This document shows, in pieces, positions 31,818 through 40,492 of a stretch of DNA of 49,423 bases (the stretch's first letter is position 1; the number at the start of each line of letters is the position of its first letter). The position numbers were made by a program, and so were the translations under genes. The DNA comes from Candidatus Omnitrophota bacterium (GTDB taxonomy: Bacteria > Omnitrophota > Gorgyraeia > Gygaellales > Profunditerraquicolaceae), in assembly GCA_018812825.1 (NCBI GenBank), contig JAHJCJ010000027.1, positions 1 through 49,423 of the forward strand. Direction: 5' to 3'. Below the pieces are notes generated by a model. That model ran no database searches. It saw only the letters and a program-made list of their open reading frames with translations, and had not been told where the DNA came from.

Positions 31818-32728
31818 AGGAATTATCATTTCTTGTTTTGCCCGAGCAGGCGAAGATGCGCATTGACTTGTTGTTGGCAGAATATGCCGTGCGTAATAAT
31901 TTAGGTTTATCGCGCACGAATATTCAAAAGCTTATTTCCGAAGGGAACGTCTTTTTAAACTCATGCCCCATTAATAAACCTCACCGTAAGGTAAATTTTG
32001 CAGAAGAAGTGCGGGTTATCCTCCCTGAAAAAGAAAAGGCGCAAATACTGCCGGAGCAGATATCTCTGGATGTAATTTATGAAGATGATGATTTAGCGGT
32101 TATTAATAAGCAACCAGGTTTAGTGGTGCATCCGGCCCCCGGTAATCGGGAACATACTTTAGTCAATGCCTTGCTTAGTCGTTTTGCGCAACTTTCTGAC
32201 ATCAATAAAAACAGACCCGGGATTATCCATCGTTTGGATAAGGAAACTAGCGGGCTTTTGGTTATCGCTAAGAATAATGCCAGTCACTTAAAATTAGCTA
32301 AGCAATTTGCCGAACATAGTATCGAGCGAAAATATATTGCTATAGTCGCAGGAGTTGTTGAGTTTGACGAGGATGTGATTGAAGCGCCGATCGGCAGGCA
32401 TCCGCTAAAAAGAAAGAATATGTCAGTTAGTTTTCTAGAAAATACCCGTTATGCCAAGACGTATTACCGTACTTTAAAACGGGGTAATAATTTCAGCTTT
32501 CTGGAATTAAGGCCTTTTACCGGCAGGACACATCAATTAAGGGTGCATTTGGATTTTTTAGGGCATCCTATTTTAGGCGATGTTAAATACGGTAAGAACA
32601 ATATTTTCACCCGTATGGCCTTGCATGCGCAGGAGATTGGTTTTATTCATCCATCTACAGGTAAGTTTGTGCATTTCTCAAGCGATATCCCGCAGGAGTT
32701 TCAGGATTTTATTAAAATAAATTTTTGA
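31814..32728 (+). CDS. rluD: RluD-type 23S rRNA pseudouridine synthase
   Basis: N-terminal S4 domain, IIHRLDKETSGLLVIAK, LRPFTGRTHQLRVH. Confidence 0.93.
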   Translation: MKELSFLVLPEQAKMRIDLLLAEYAVRNNLGLSRTNIQKLISEGNVFLNSCPINKPHRKVNFAEEVRVILPEKEKAQILPEQISLDVIYEDDDLAVINKQPGLVVHPAPGNREHTLVNALLSRFAQLSDINKNRPGIIHRLDKETSGLLVIAKNNASHLKLAKQFAEHSIERKYIAIVAGVVEFDEDVIEAPIGRHPLKRKNMSVSFLENTRYAKTYYRTLKRGNNFSFLELRPFTGRTHQLRVHLDFLGHPILGDVKYGKNNIFTRMALHAQEIGFIHPSTGKFVHFSSDIPQEFQDFIKINF

Positions 32729-32796
32729 AATGAATTATGCTTGTCCGCTTTGCTCACCAGGATTTCGCTAGATCATTATGGGTGCTCAATTTTTAC

Positions 32797-32824
32797 TTGA
32801 TTTATATGTAAGTAGTGTTATAGT
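32797..32824 (+). promoter_or_regulatory. sigma70-like promoter upstream of the coiled-coil protein gene
   Basis: TTGATT, 16-nt spacer, TATAGT; strong SD AAGGAGGT before ATG 32864. Confidence 0.55.
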
Positions 32825-32863
32825 AAAGCTTAACAAACGCGAGTAAATTATAAAGGAGGTAAA

Positions 32864-33709
32864 ATGAATCGTAAAGGGGCTATTCTGAAATTTGCTTTAA
32901 TTGGCATAATATTTATTTCTGTTGTGCTTATTGGGGGGGTAGCATATCTATATCAAATTGAAATTACAAAAAACAAAAAGTTGCAGGCCCAAGTCGATGA
33001 GTTAACTGCCCGTGAACGCGTTACAGAGGGTAAACTGGAGGATTCTAAGAAAAAAGTTTCGGAATTGATGCTTAAATTTCAGGAGACTAAGGGCCGGATT
33101 ACTGCTATAACCGAAGAGCTTGATAAAGAAAAGTCAATGCGGCAGGAGGCATCAAAAGAATTGGAACAGATTAAGGCAGACATGGAACAGCAAAATTTTT
33201 CGCGCCAAGATATAGAAAATAAGCTTACTCAAGCTCAAAATGACGGCAGGAAACTCAAAGAGCAATTAAGGGTTATTACTCAGCAGAAAACAGAGCTTGA
33301 GGTTAAGATTAGGAATCTAGAATCCAGCGCTTCCGGCGTAGAGCTAGGTAAGGTTGTAGTGAATAGCGAAGTTTCTGATCCCCCTAAAGAGAAGAATAGG
33401 GTAGCTGAAAAGAATATAAATATTCCTGTCCCTGAATTGGAAAAGGAGAAAAAGGGAGATTCTTCTCAGGTTAAACCTTTGGAAGGCAAGGTCACGGTAG
33501 TAAATAAAGAATATAATTTTGCGGTGATCAACTTAGGGCAAAAAGATGGCATAAATATAGAGGATCAATTTTCAGTATATCGTGAGGGTAAAGTTGTCGG
33601 AGACTTAAAAGTGGAAAAGGTTCATGAATCAATGTCTGCGGCAGGATTTGTGGCAGAGTTAAAAGATGTAATTAAAGAAAATGATTTAGTAGTACAAAAG
33701 GCGAAATGA
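32864..33709 (+). CDS. membrane-anchored coiled-coil protein of unknown function
   Basis: N-terminal TM, long heptad-like Lys/Glu region, C-terminal conserved-looking domain (GKVTVVNKEYNFAVINLGQKDGINIEDQFSVYREGKVVGDLKVEKV). Confidence 0.75.
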   Translation: MNRKGAILKFALIGIIFISVVLIGGVAYLYQIEITKNKKLQAQVDELTARERVTEGKLEDSKKKVSELMLKFQETKGRITAITEELDKEKSMRQEASKELEQIKADMEQQNFSRQDIENKLTQAQNDGRKLKEQLRVITQQKTELEVKIRNLESSASGVELGKVVVNSEVSDPPKEKNRVAEKNINIPVPELEKEKKGDSSQVKPLEGKVTVVNKEYNFAVINLGQKDGINIEDQFSVYREGKVVGDLKVEKVHESMSAAGFVAELKDVIKENDLVVQKAK

Positions 33710-35019
33710 AGCCTTTTGTAGTAAAGGATAAATTTATCCCCTGTGGCAGAATTAGCCTTATTGGCGATAAGTCCATAGCCCACCGGGCGCTGATAATCAG
33801 TGCCTTAAGTCGCGGTAAAACCATCATAAAAAACTTTCCTGTTCACGATGATTCCTTGGCCACTTTAAGCGTCCTGACTGCTTTAGGAGTGAGGATTACG
33901 CGTGGCGATGAGCAGGTTTTAGTCTGGGGCACTCAAGGGTTAAGGAAACCACGTAAGCCAATTTTTGTTAATAATTCCGGGACTACCTTGCGTTTAATTT
34001 TAGGTGTTTTAGCTGGAGCAGGTTTTAAAACTAAAGTTATCGCGGGCAAATACCTTTCTGCTAGGCCAATGGCCAGGGTAAATAAACCTTTACGCCTGAT
34101 GGGCGCAAAGATTACCGCAAAGGACAGGGGTGGCGAAGAGTATCCTCCTTTGGTTATTAGCGGAGGAAATCTCAAGGGCATTGTTTACCGTCTGCCCGTT
34201 GCTTCGGCGCAGGTCAAATCTGCGATTCTTTTGGCAGGTTTGTCTGCTTTAGGTAAAACCCGCGTAATTGAATGCATAAGCACTCGTGACCATACAGAGA
34301 GAATGCTTAAGGCTTTCGGTGCAAATATAACTGTAAATAAAAATAGCATAACTTTAAGGCCGGATAGAGGTTTAACTAGCCCAGGTCAGATTCAAATACC
34401 GGGGGATATTTCTTCAGCAGCTTTTTTAGCAGTCTTAGCTATAATAATTCCCGGGTCTAAAATTGTTATTGAGCGCGTAAGCCTTAATCCCAGCCGTTGC
34501 GGGATAATTAATATCCTTAAAAGAATGGGGGCGAAGATAAAGGTTGTGCCTTTTAAGGGTGATGAACTACAAAGTTTTGAACCCATGGGTAACCTTACGG
34601 TAATCAGTGGAAAGCTTAAAGCCACAGTGGTAAATCCCTCTGAGATACCTTCTTTAATTGATGAAATACCGGTTCTTATGGTAGCTGCTTGTTTTGCCGA
34701 AGGCAGAACTATAATTAAGGGAGCAGGGGAGTTAAGGTTTAAAGAGACCGATCGTATTAATTCCATGGTTGTAAACTTAAAGTCTATGCAGGCGGATATC
34801 CGCTTAATAAAATCCGGAGACTTGGAAAATATAGTTATAAAAGGCAAGGGGTTCCTTAACGGAACTAAACTTAAAAGTTTTGGCGATCATCGTACAGCCA
34901 TGAGTATGGTAGTTGCAGCTTTAGCGGCTAAAGGCAGCTCAAGATTGGACTATATTAGTTGTATCAGTAAGTCATTCCCCAGTTTTTTAACCGCACTAAA
35001 TACCCTCTTAAGGAGTTAA
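33706..35019 (+). CDS. aroA: 3-phosphoshikimate 1-carboxyvinyltransferase (EPSP synthase)
   Basis: GDKSIAHRALIISAL, NSGTTLRLI, RFKETDRI, GDHRTAMSM. Confidence 0.95.
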   Translation: MKPFVVKDKFIPCGRISLIGDKSIAHRALIISALSRGKTIIKNFPVHDDSLATLSVLTALGVRITRGDEQVLVWGTQGLRKPRKPIFVNNSGTTLRLILGVLAGAGFKTKVIAGKYLSARPMARVNKPLRLMGAKITAKDRGGEEYPPLVISGGNLKGIVYRLPVASAQVKSAILLAGLSALGKTRVIECISTRDHTERMLKAFGANITVNKNSITLRPDRGLTSPGQIQIPGDISSAAFLAVLAIIIPGSKIVIERVSLNPSRCGIINILKRMGAKIKVVPFKGDELQSFEPMGNLTVISGKLKATVVNPSEIPSLIDEIPVLMVAACFAEGRTIIKGAGELRFKETDRINSMVVNLKSMQADIRLIKSGDLENIVIKGKGFLNGTKLKSFGDHRTAMSMVVAALAAKGSSRLDYISCISKSFPSFLTALNTLLRS

Positions 35020-35069
35020 TTTTTTATTGTACACACCTATGGATTATGTAAGTTTTGTTAAGTTTTTAT

Positions 35070-35098
35070 TTGACAAGGGGTTTAAACTCTGTTAAAAT
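35070..35098 (+). promoter_or_regulatory. sigma70-type promoter of the mre cluster
   Basis: TTGACA, 17-nt spacer, TAAAAT; 30 nt before mreB ATG. Confidence 0.82.
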
Positions 35099-35128
35099 CA
35101 CTTCACTGTCTTAATCTTAGGAGAATAT

Positions 35129-36202
35129 ATGTTAAAATTTGGTCAACAGCTGAAAAGAGCGGTTAATTTTGTTTTGGGCCTTTTTTCCAATGATATGGGA
35201 ATTGACCTTGGGACAGCTACGACCCTGGTTTTTGTAAAAGGAGAAGGAGTAGTCCTTTGCGAGCCTTCGGTTGTGGCTATTGAACGGGGGACTTCGCATG
35301 TTCTAGCCGTAGGAGAAGAGGCTAAGCGTATGCTTGGTCGTACTCCTGGCAATATCATCGCTATTAGACCGATGAAAGATGGAGTTATTTCTGATTTTGA
35401 GATTACTGAAGCCATGCTTCGATATTTTATTAAAAAGGTGCATCACCGTAGGGTTTTAGTTAGGCCGAGAATTGTTATCGCCATCCCCTCAGGCATAACT
35501 GAAGTAGAGAAGCGGGCAGTAAAAGATTCTGCGGAGCGCGCCGGAGCCAGGGAAGTATTTTTGATTGAAGAGCCAATTGCCGCAGCAATAGGTGTAGGCT
35601 TGCCTATTCAGGAGCCGGTTGGCAATATGATTATTGATATAGGAGGCGGAACTACGGAGATCGCGGTAATCTCACTTGCAGGGACAGTTTTTTCAAAGTC
35701 TATCCGCATTGGTGGTGACGAGATGAATGAGTCGGTTATTGAATATCTTAAGAAAACATATAACCTTTTGGTCGGGGAGCGTACCGCTGAAGATATTAAA
35801 ATAAAGATTGGATCAGCCTATCCACTGGAAGAAGAGATGAGCATGGAGGTTAAGGGCAGGGATTTAGTAGCAGGATTACCTAAAATCGTGACCATTACCA
35901 GTGAAGAGATCCGGGAATCTTTACAGGAACCTTTGCGTGCCATACTGGAAGTTACAAAAATATCACTAGAGAGGACTCCTCCGGAGTTAGCCGCGGATCT
36001 TATTGAGCATGGTATTGTCATGGCTGGGGGTGGTTCATTATTAAGAGGGTTAGATAAATTGATTTCTGAAGAGACTGGTCTGCCTGTTCATATAACCGAT
36101 GACCCGGTTACTGCGGTTGCTAACGGTACGGGCCGGGTGCTTAGCGAAATTCAATATCTTAAGAAAGTAACTGTGTCGGTAAAAACCGAAACGCGCAATT
36201 AA
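35129..36202 (+). CDS. mreB: rod shape-determining protein MreB
   Basis: [51 protein letters not shown]. Confidence 0.97.
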   Translation: MLKFGQQLKRAVNFVLGLFSNDMGIDLGTATTLVFVKGEGVVLCEPSVVAIERGTSHVLAVGEEAKRMLGRTPGNIIAIRPMKDGVISDFEITEAMLRYFIKKVHHRRVLVRPRIVIAIPSGITEVEKRAVKDSAERAGAREVFLIEEPIAAAIGVGLPIQEPVGNMIIDIGGGTTEIAVISLAGTVFSKSIRIGGDEMNESVIEYLKKTYNLLVGERTAEDIKIKIGSAYPLEEEMSMEVKGRDLVAGLPKIVTITSEEIRESLQEPLRAILEVTKISLERTPPELAADLIEHGIVMAGGGSLLRGLDKLISEETGLPVHITDDPVTAVANGTGRVLSEIQYLKKVTVSVKTETRN

Positions 36203-36204
36203 CT

Positions 36205-36276
36205 TCCGCCACCTGGCGGACATCGACGCAATTGGCCGCGAGGCCACACCAACACAATTCATATTAGCGTTGGGTG
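36205..36276. repeat. inverted repeats in the mreB-mreC spacer
   Basis: TCCGCC-acct-GGCGGA (36205-36220), GGCC-gcga-GGCC (36234-36245), CACCAAC/GTTGGGTG (36246-36276). Confidence 0.65.
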
Positions 36277-36320
36277 ACACAAGCGCCGGGTGCAGAGCCA
36301 GCCATTCTTGCTAACTAAAT

Positions 36321-37094
36321 GTGTTTAAATTACCTCGTAAGACAGTAATCAATTTTATTCTTGTTGCCTGCGCAGTATTCTTGATTTATATTTTCTCGCC
36401 TTTTTTTAAGAATTCAGTTCAAGAAACATTTAAACCCCATCTTACTTTAATCGGTTTGCTTAAACGTGAATGCGCAGGGATTATTTTCTATCATCGCAAT
36501 ATGGTTGAATTTGGCCGGTTGAATAAGGAAACAGAAAATTTGCGCCGGATATTATTTGATTTGCGAGAGGTGGAACAGGAAAATACCCGCCTTAAGAGTC
36601 TACTTAGCTTTAAACAGAAATCTCCTTTGCGGTTAGTTGCTGCCAGGGTAATTGCCCGTTCTCCGGACAGTTGGTCATCTAGTGTAATTATTGATAAAGG
36701 CAGATATAGTGGGATTAGGCGTGGCATGGCAGTGATTAATACCAAAGGGTTGGTTGGCAGAGTAACAGAGAGTGCTGAGAATAGTAGTAAAATATTGTTA
36801 GTTAACGATCCCAGTCAGGGAATCTCGAGTATCGTGCAGCGCAGCCGCCAGGAAGGATTAATTAGTGGTTGTCTTGGCGCCAACTTAATTATGCGCTATC
36901 TTCCGGATGATGCGCAGATTGCGGTTGGGGATATAATTATTACCTCAGAATTAAGCCAGGTTTACCCTAAAGGGTTACTTGTGGGTAAGGTGATAAATAT
37001 AGGGAAAGAATTCTCCGGTCTTAGCCGTTATGCCGTAGTTAAGCCTGCGGCGGAGTTTTCTAGCATTGAAGAGGTATTGGTTATTATCCCATGA
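36321..37094 (+). CDS. mreC: rod shape-determining protein MreC
   Basis: TM then ENTRLKSLLSF, ARVIARSPDSWSSSVIIDKGRYSGIRRGMAV. Confidence 0.93.
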   Translation: MFKLPRKTVINFILVACAVFLIYIFSPFFKNSVQETFKPHLTLIGLLKRECAGIIFYHRNMVEFGRLNKETENLRRILFDLREVEQENTRLKSLLSFKQKSPLRLVAARVIARSPDSWSSSVIIDKGRYSGIRRGMAVINTKGLVGRVTESAENSSKILLVNDPSQGISSIVQRSRQEGLISGCLGANLIMRYLPDDAQIAVGDIIITSELSQVYPKGLLVGKVINIGKEFSGLSRYAVVKPAAEFSSIEEVLVIIP

Positions 37095-37561
37095 AAAAGT
37101 GGCTTATTTTATTTACTGTAATTATGCTGGCTACTTTACAATTAAGTTGGCCGGTATGCTTAAGCATCTTTAATACTAAGCCGGATCTTCTTTTGATCTT
37201 TACTGTTTCTTTAGTTTTTTATTTTAATTTTAAGATTGCATTGATATCAGGAATTTTAGCTGGATTGCTTAAAGATGCTTTTCTGCCTCCAGTCCTGGCA
37301 ATAAATACGGTTTCTTTCAGTGTGTGGAGTTATTTAACCTTTCGCCTATCTTCTCAGATTTCTACCGAGAATAGCTATGTCCGTTTGGTCATAATTTTAA
37401 TTATAGCTGTATTAAATAATACCGTGATTGGTATACAAAGCTTGAATTCCGGCAATTACATTCCGGCAAGTATTTTTTTACGTAATCTGCTTACCTCTTC
37501 GGTTTATACGGTGGTATTATCTCCTTTGATTTTTAAGCTTACTAAAAAGATAGCCGGGTAA
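37091..37561 (+). CDS. mreD: rod shape-determining protein MreD
   Basis: Polytopic 156-aa membrane protein between mreC and mrdA. Confidence 0.8.
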   Translation: MKKWLILFTVIMLATLQLSWPVCLSIFNTKPDLLLIFTVSLVFYFNFKIALISGILAGLLKDAFLPPVLAINTVSFSVWSYLTFRLSSQISTENSYVRLVIILIIAVLNNTVIGIQSLNSGNYIPASIFLRNLLTSSVYTVVLSPLIFKLTKKIAG

Positions 37562-37641
37562 TTTATCCCGCCTTCGCAGAATACCTCGGGCAAGTACGAG
37601 GATGAATATGAAGAAATCGCTTCGGCAGACTATATAGGTAG

Positions 37642-37657
37642 CACGGGCATGCCCGTG
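37642..37657. repeat. perfect 16-bp palindrome CACGGGCATGCCCGTG
   Basis: Read directly in the mreD-mrdA spacer, 17 nt before the mrdA ATG. Confidence 0.9.
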
Positions 37658-37673
37658 AGGTGTTCAATTTTCT

Positions 37674-39389
37674 ATGGTAAGAAAAAATATCTTAAACCTT
37701 ACGATTATTTTAATGTTCGGCGTTTTGTTTGCCGGATTATTGAATCTCAATTTATTCCAAGGCGCTAAATTCCGTAGGCTCAGCGATAGTAATTGTATCC
37801 GCCTGATAGCGCAATCAGGTGCTAGGGGGAATATTTTGGATCGTAATGGTGATATTATCGTTGATAGTAAAATTTCTTATGACGTTTTGGTTTTACCTCA
37901 AGAGTTAGGCCAGCTTGACCGCATTATAACTGGGGCCAGCCGCATATTGGGTACTGGAGTTAAAGAGCTAGAGGCTGCTTTTAGAAATAATTATTTTTCT
38001 TCAAGTATCCCGGTTACTGTCGCCAGTAATATTGATCTTAAAAAGGCGATTCTATTGGGAGAATATAAATTAGAAGAGCCTAGTATTATTATTCAGCCCA
38101 GGCCTTTGCGGCATTATCCTTACGGGTCGCTGGCTTCTCACGTTATTGGTTATGTAAATGAAATTGACCGTTGGCGGTTGACTAAGCTGGAGGATTATGG
38201 ATATAAGACTAAAGACATTGTAGGTTTTGGCGGGGTGGAAGAAAAATATGATTATTATTTACGCCAGGAAGAGGGTGGCTCATCCGTTGAGGTAAACCAT
38301 CGGGGAAAATTTATGCGTGTCATGGGTTTTGAGCCCCCGCGTAATGGCAAGAATATTCAGCTGACCTTGGATCTTAAGATTCAGAAAATTGCAGAAGAAA
38401 GCCTATCCGGACGAAAGGGGAGTATAGTTTTAATGGATCCTCAAAGCGGCGAGATTCTGGCATTAGCTAATTACCCTAATTTTAACCCCGCGGTTTTTGT
38501 AAGTAAGCGCACCAGGCTAATTATGGGATTATTTAATAATTCTGATTCTCCGTTAATTAACCGGGCGATTTCATCTAGCTATCCGCCTGCATCTATTTTT
38601 AAGGTAATCGTAGCCAGTGCAGGACTGGAATTGAAAAAGATAAAACTTTCTACTAGTTTTCTCTGCCGTGGATCGACCATGGTAGGAGAGAGGAGGTATT
38701 CCTGTTGGGATGTGCATGGCGTACAGGAAATCGTTTCGGCCATTGCGCATTCCTGTGATATATTTTTTTATAAAACAGGTTTGCTTTTGGGGGCTCAAAA
38801 TATTCATGATTACGCTTTAAGATTTGGATTAGGTAGGAGTTCGGGAATTGAACTTCCTTACCAGACAAGCGGCTTTATTCCTTCTCCATTATGGAGAAAA
38901 ATCAATAAATTCCAGAACTGGTTTGATGGGGATACTGCTAATTTAAGTATTGGTCAGGGTGATTGTTTAGTTACTCCTTTGCAGGCTGCTAATATGATGG
39001 CTGTGTTTGCTAACGGCGGGTATTTACCTAGCCCATATATTATTAAAGCGGTTGGAACTTTGGACCTTTCAGCAAAAAAGAAGAAGCTGGTTCGGGTAGC
39101 TATTAAGAAAAGCACTTTTGAAATTATTCGTCGTGGCCTGCGCGCAGTTGTTTCTGATGCCAGGGGTACGGGAAATGTTTTGTCTGGGCTTCCGGTTAAG
39201 GTCGCTGGGAAAACCGGCACTGCCCAGGTATCTCGCGGGGCAACCCACGCTTGGTTTGCCGGATTTTTCCCATATGATAAGCCAAAATATGTGATTTGTG
39301 TTTTCTTAGAAAATGGTGGACCGGGACATGCTGCCAGTGTCGTTGCCAGGCAGATTATAGAGGCAATAAACAACCATGGGCTTATATGA
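37674..39389 (+). CDS. mrdA: penicillin-binding protein 2 (elongation transpeptidase)
   Basis: YPPASIFKVI, AHSCDIFFY, KVAGKTGTAQVSRG. Confidence 0.94.
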   Translation: MVRKNILNLTIILMFGVLFAGLLNLNLFQGAKFRRLSDSNCIRLIAQSGARGNILDRNGDIIVDSKISYDVLVLPQELGQLDRIITGASRILGTGVKELEAAFRNNYFSSSIPVTVASNIDLKKAILLGEYKLEEPSIIIQPRPLRHYPYGSLASHVIGYVNEIDRWRLTKLEDYGYKTKDIVGFGGVEEKYDYYLRQEEGGSSVEVNHRGKFMRVMGFEPPRNGKNIQLTLDLKIQKIAEESLSGRKGSIVLMDPQSGEILALANYPNFNPAVFVSKRTRLIMGLFNNSDSPLINRAISSSYPPASIFKVIVASAGLELKKIKLSTSFLCRGSTMVGERRYSCWDVHGVQEIVSAIAHSCDIFFYKTGLLLGAQNIHDYALRFGLGRSSGIELPYQTSGFIPSPLWRKINKFQNWFDGDTANLSIGQGDCLVTPLQAANMMAVFANGGYLPSPYIIKAVGTLDLSAKKKKLVRVAIKKSTFEIIRRGLRAVVSDARGTGNVLSGLPVKVAGKTGTAQVSRGATHAWFAGFFPYDKPKYVICVFLENGGPGHAASVVARQIIEAINNHGLI

Positions 39390-40489
39390 GAAATTCATTT
39401 TTTAGAATCTTGATTCTTGCGTTGATTATTTCCAGCTTAGGAGTTTTGTCCATTTATAGCAGTACCTATCAAAAAGAAGGAACTCCCTGGCAGGATATCC
39501 ATAAGCGTCAGATGCTATGGTTAATAATCGGATTGGCCTGTTTTTTTATTATGTCGCAGTTTAGCTATCGTAAACTTTGGGACGCTAACTATTTAATTTA
39601 TGGCCTGGCCATATTTTTTCTCTTCTTAGTTTTTGCCCTGGGGATTATCAGGCTTGGCGCGCAGCGCTGGCTGAGGTTTGCCTGGTTTAATTTTCAGCCT
39701 TCAGAGTTTGCAAAGCTGGCGGTTATAATATTCTTGGCACGGTATTTTAGCCGTAAATCAGCAGATGATATTTCACTTTTATCCGGAAAATTCGGTATTT
39801 TTAACGGTATAATCTTGCCATTTATTTTTGTAGCTGTCCCTATGTTTCTGATTATTGAACAGCCGGATTTAGGCAGCGGATTAATGCTGCTTTTGGTTTT
39901 TGTTTCCTTACTATATTTAACTAATGTCCGGTTAAAATATATTTTAACATTAATATTTATTCTCATTCTCCCCTTGCCTTTCTTTTGGCATTTTTTGCGC
40001 GATTATCAAAAGCAGAGACTGCTTGTTTTTTTGAATCCAAACATTGATCCGTTAGGGGCAGGTTATACGGTAATTCAATCGCGCATAGCTATAGGTTCCG
40101 GTGGACTATTGGGAAGGGGGTGGCTATCTGGCACGCAGAGCCAGTTATATTTCTTGCCGGAGTCGCATACGGATTTTATCTTTGCCACTTTTTCTGAACA
40201 GTGGGGTTTTTGGGGCAGCAGCCTGCTTCTGCTTATGTATTATTTGATTATCCGTCAAGGTTTTATTATTGCCCAAAGGACACAAGATTCTTTTGGCAGG
40301 CTGCTTGCTTATGGCATATCTCTTTTATTGGCATTGCAGGTGTTTATAAATATCGCCATGAATATGGGTTTAGCACCAGTGGTTGGCCTGCCTTTGCCGT
40401 TAATGAGCTATGGTGGTTCAAGCATGCTGGTTACATTTATTGCTTTAGGAATTTTAGCAAATATTGACCGCACTAGGAGTGTGTTTTAG
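39386..40489 (+). CDS. rodA: SEDS family rod-shape protein RodA
   Basis: QPSEFAKLAVI, ESHTDFIFATFSEQWG, LPLPLMSYGGSSM; ATG at 39386 (ATGA overlap) preferred to ORF-track 39296. Confidence 0.93.
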   Translation: MRNSFFRILILALIISSLGVLSIYSSTYQKEGTPWQDIHKRQMLWLIIGLACFFIMSQFSYRKLWDANYLIYGLAIFFLFLVFALGIIRLGAQRWLRFAWFNFQPSEFAKLAVIIFLARYFSRKSADDISLLSGKFGIFNGIILPFIFVAVPMFLIIEQPDLGSGLMLLLVFVSLLYLTNVRLKYILTLIFILILPLPFFWHFLRDYQKQRLLVFLNPNIDPLGAGYTVIQSRIAIGSGGLLGRGWLSGTQSQLYFLPESHTDFIFATFSEQWGFWGSSLLLLMYYLIIRQGFIIAQRTQDSFGRLLAYGISLLLALQVFINIAMNMGLAPVVGLPLPLMSYGGSSMLVTFIALGILANIDRTRSVF

Positions 40490-40492
40490 GCT

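Noticed and set aside
32729-32796. Possible terminator after rluD
   Set aside because: Only a 4-bp CACC/GGTG pairing found; no convincing stem plus T-tract.
34392-34847. 151-aa minus-strand ORF
   Set aside because: Fully antisense to aroA, which has strong family motifs.
38954-39373. 139-aa minus-strand ORF
   Set aside because: Antisense to mrdA; no motif support.
39296-39385. ORF-track N-terminal extension of rodA
   Set aside because: Overlaps mrdA by 94 nt with a Cys/Trp-rich out-of-frame translation; ATG 39386 gives a normal RodA start with ATGA coupling.
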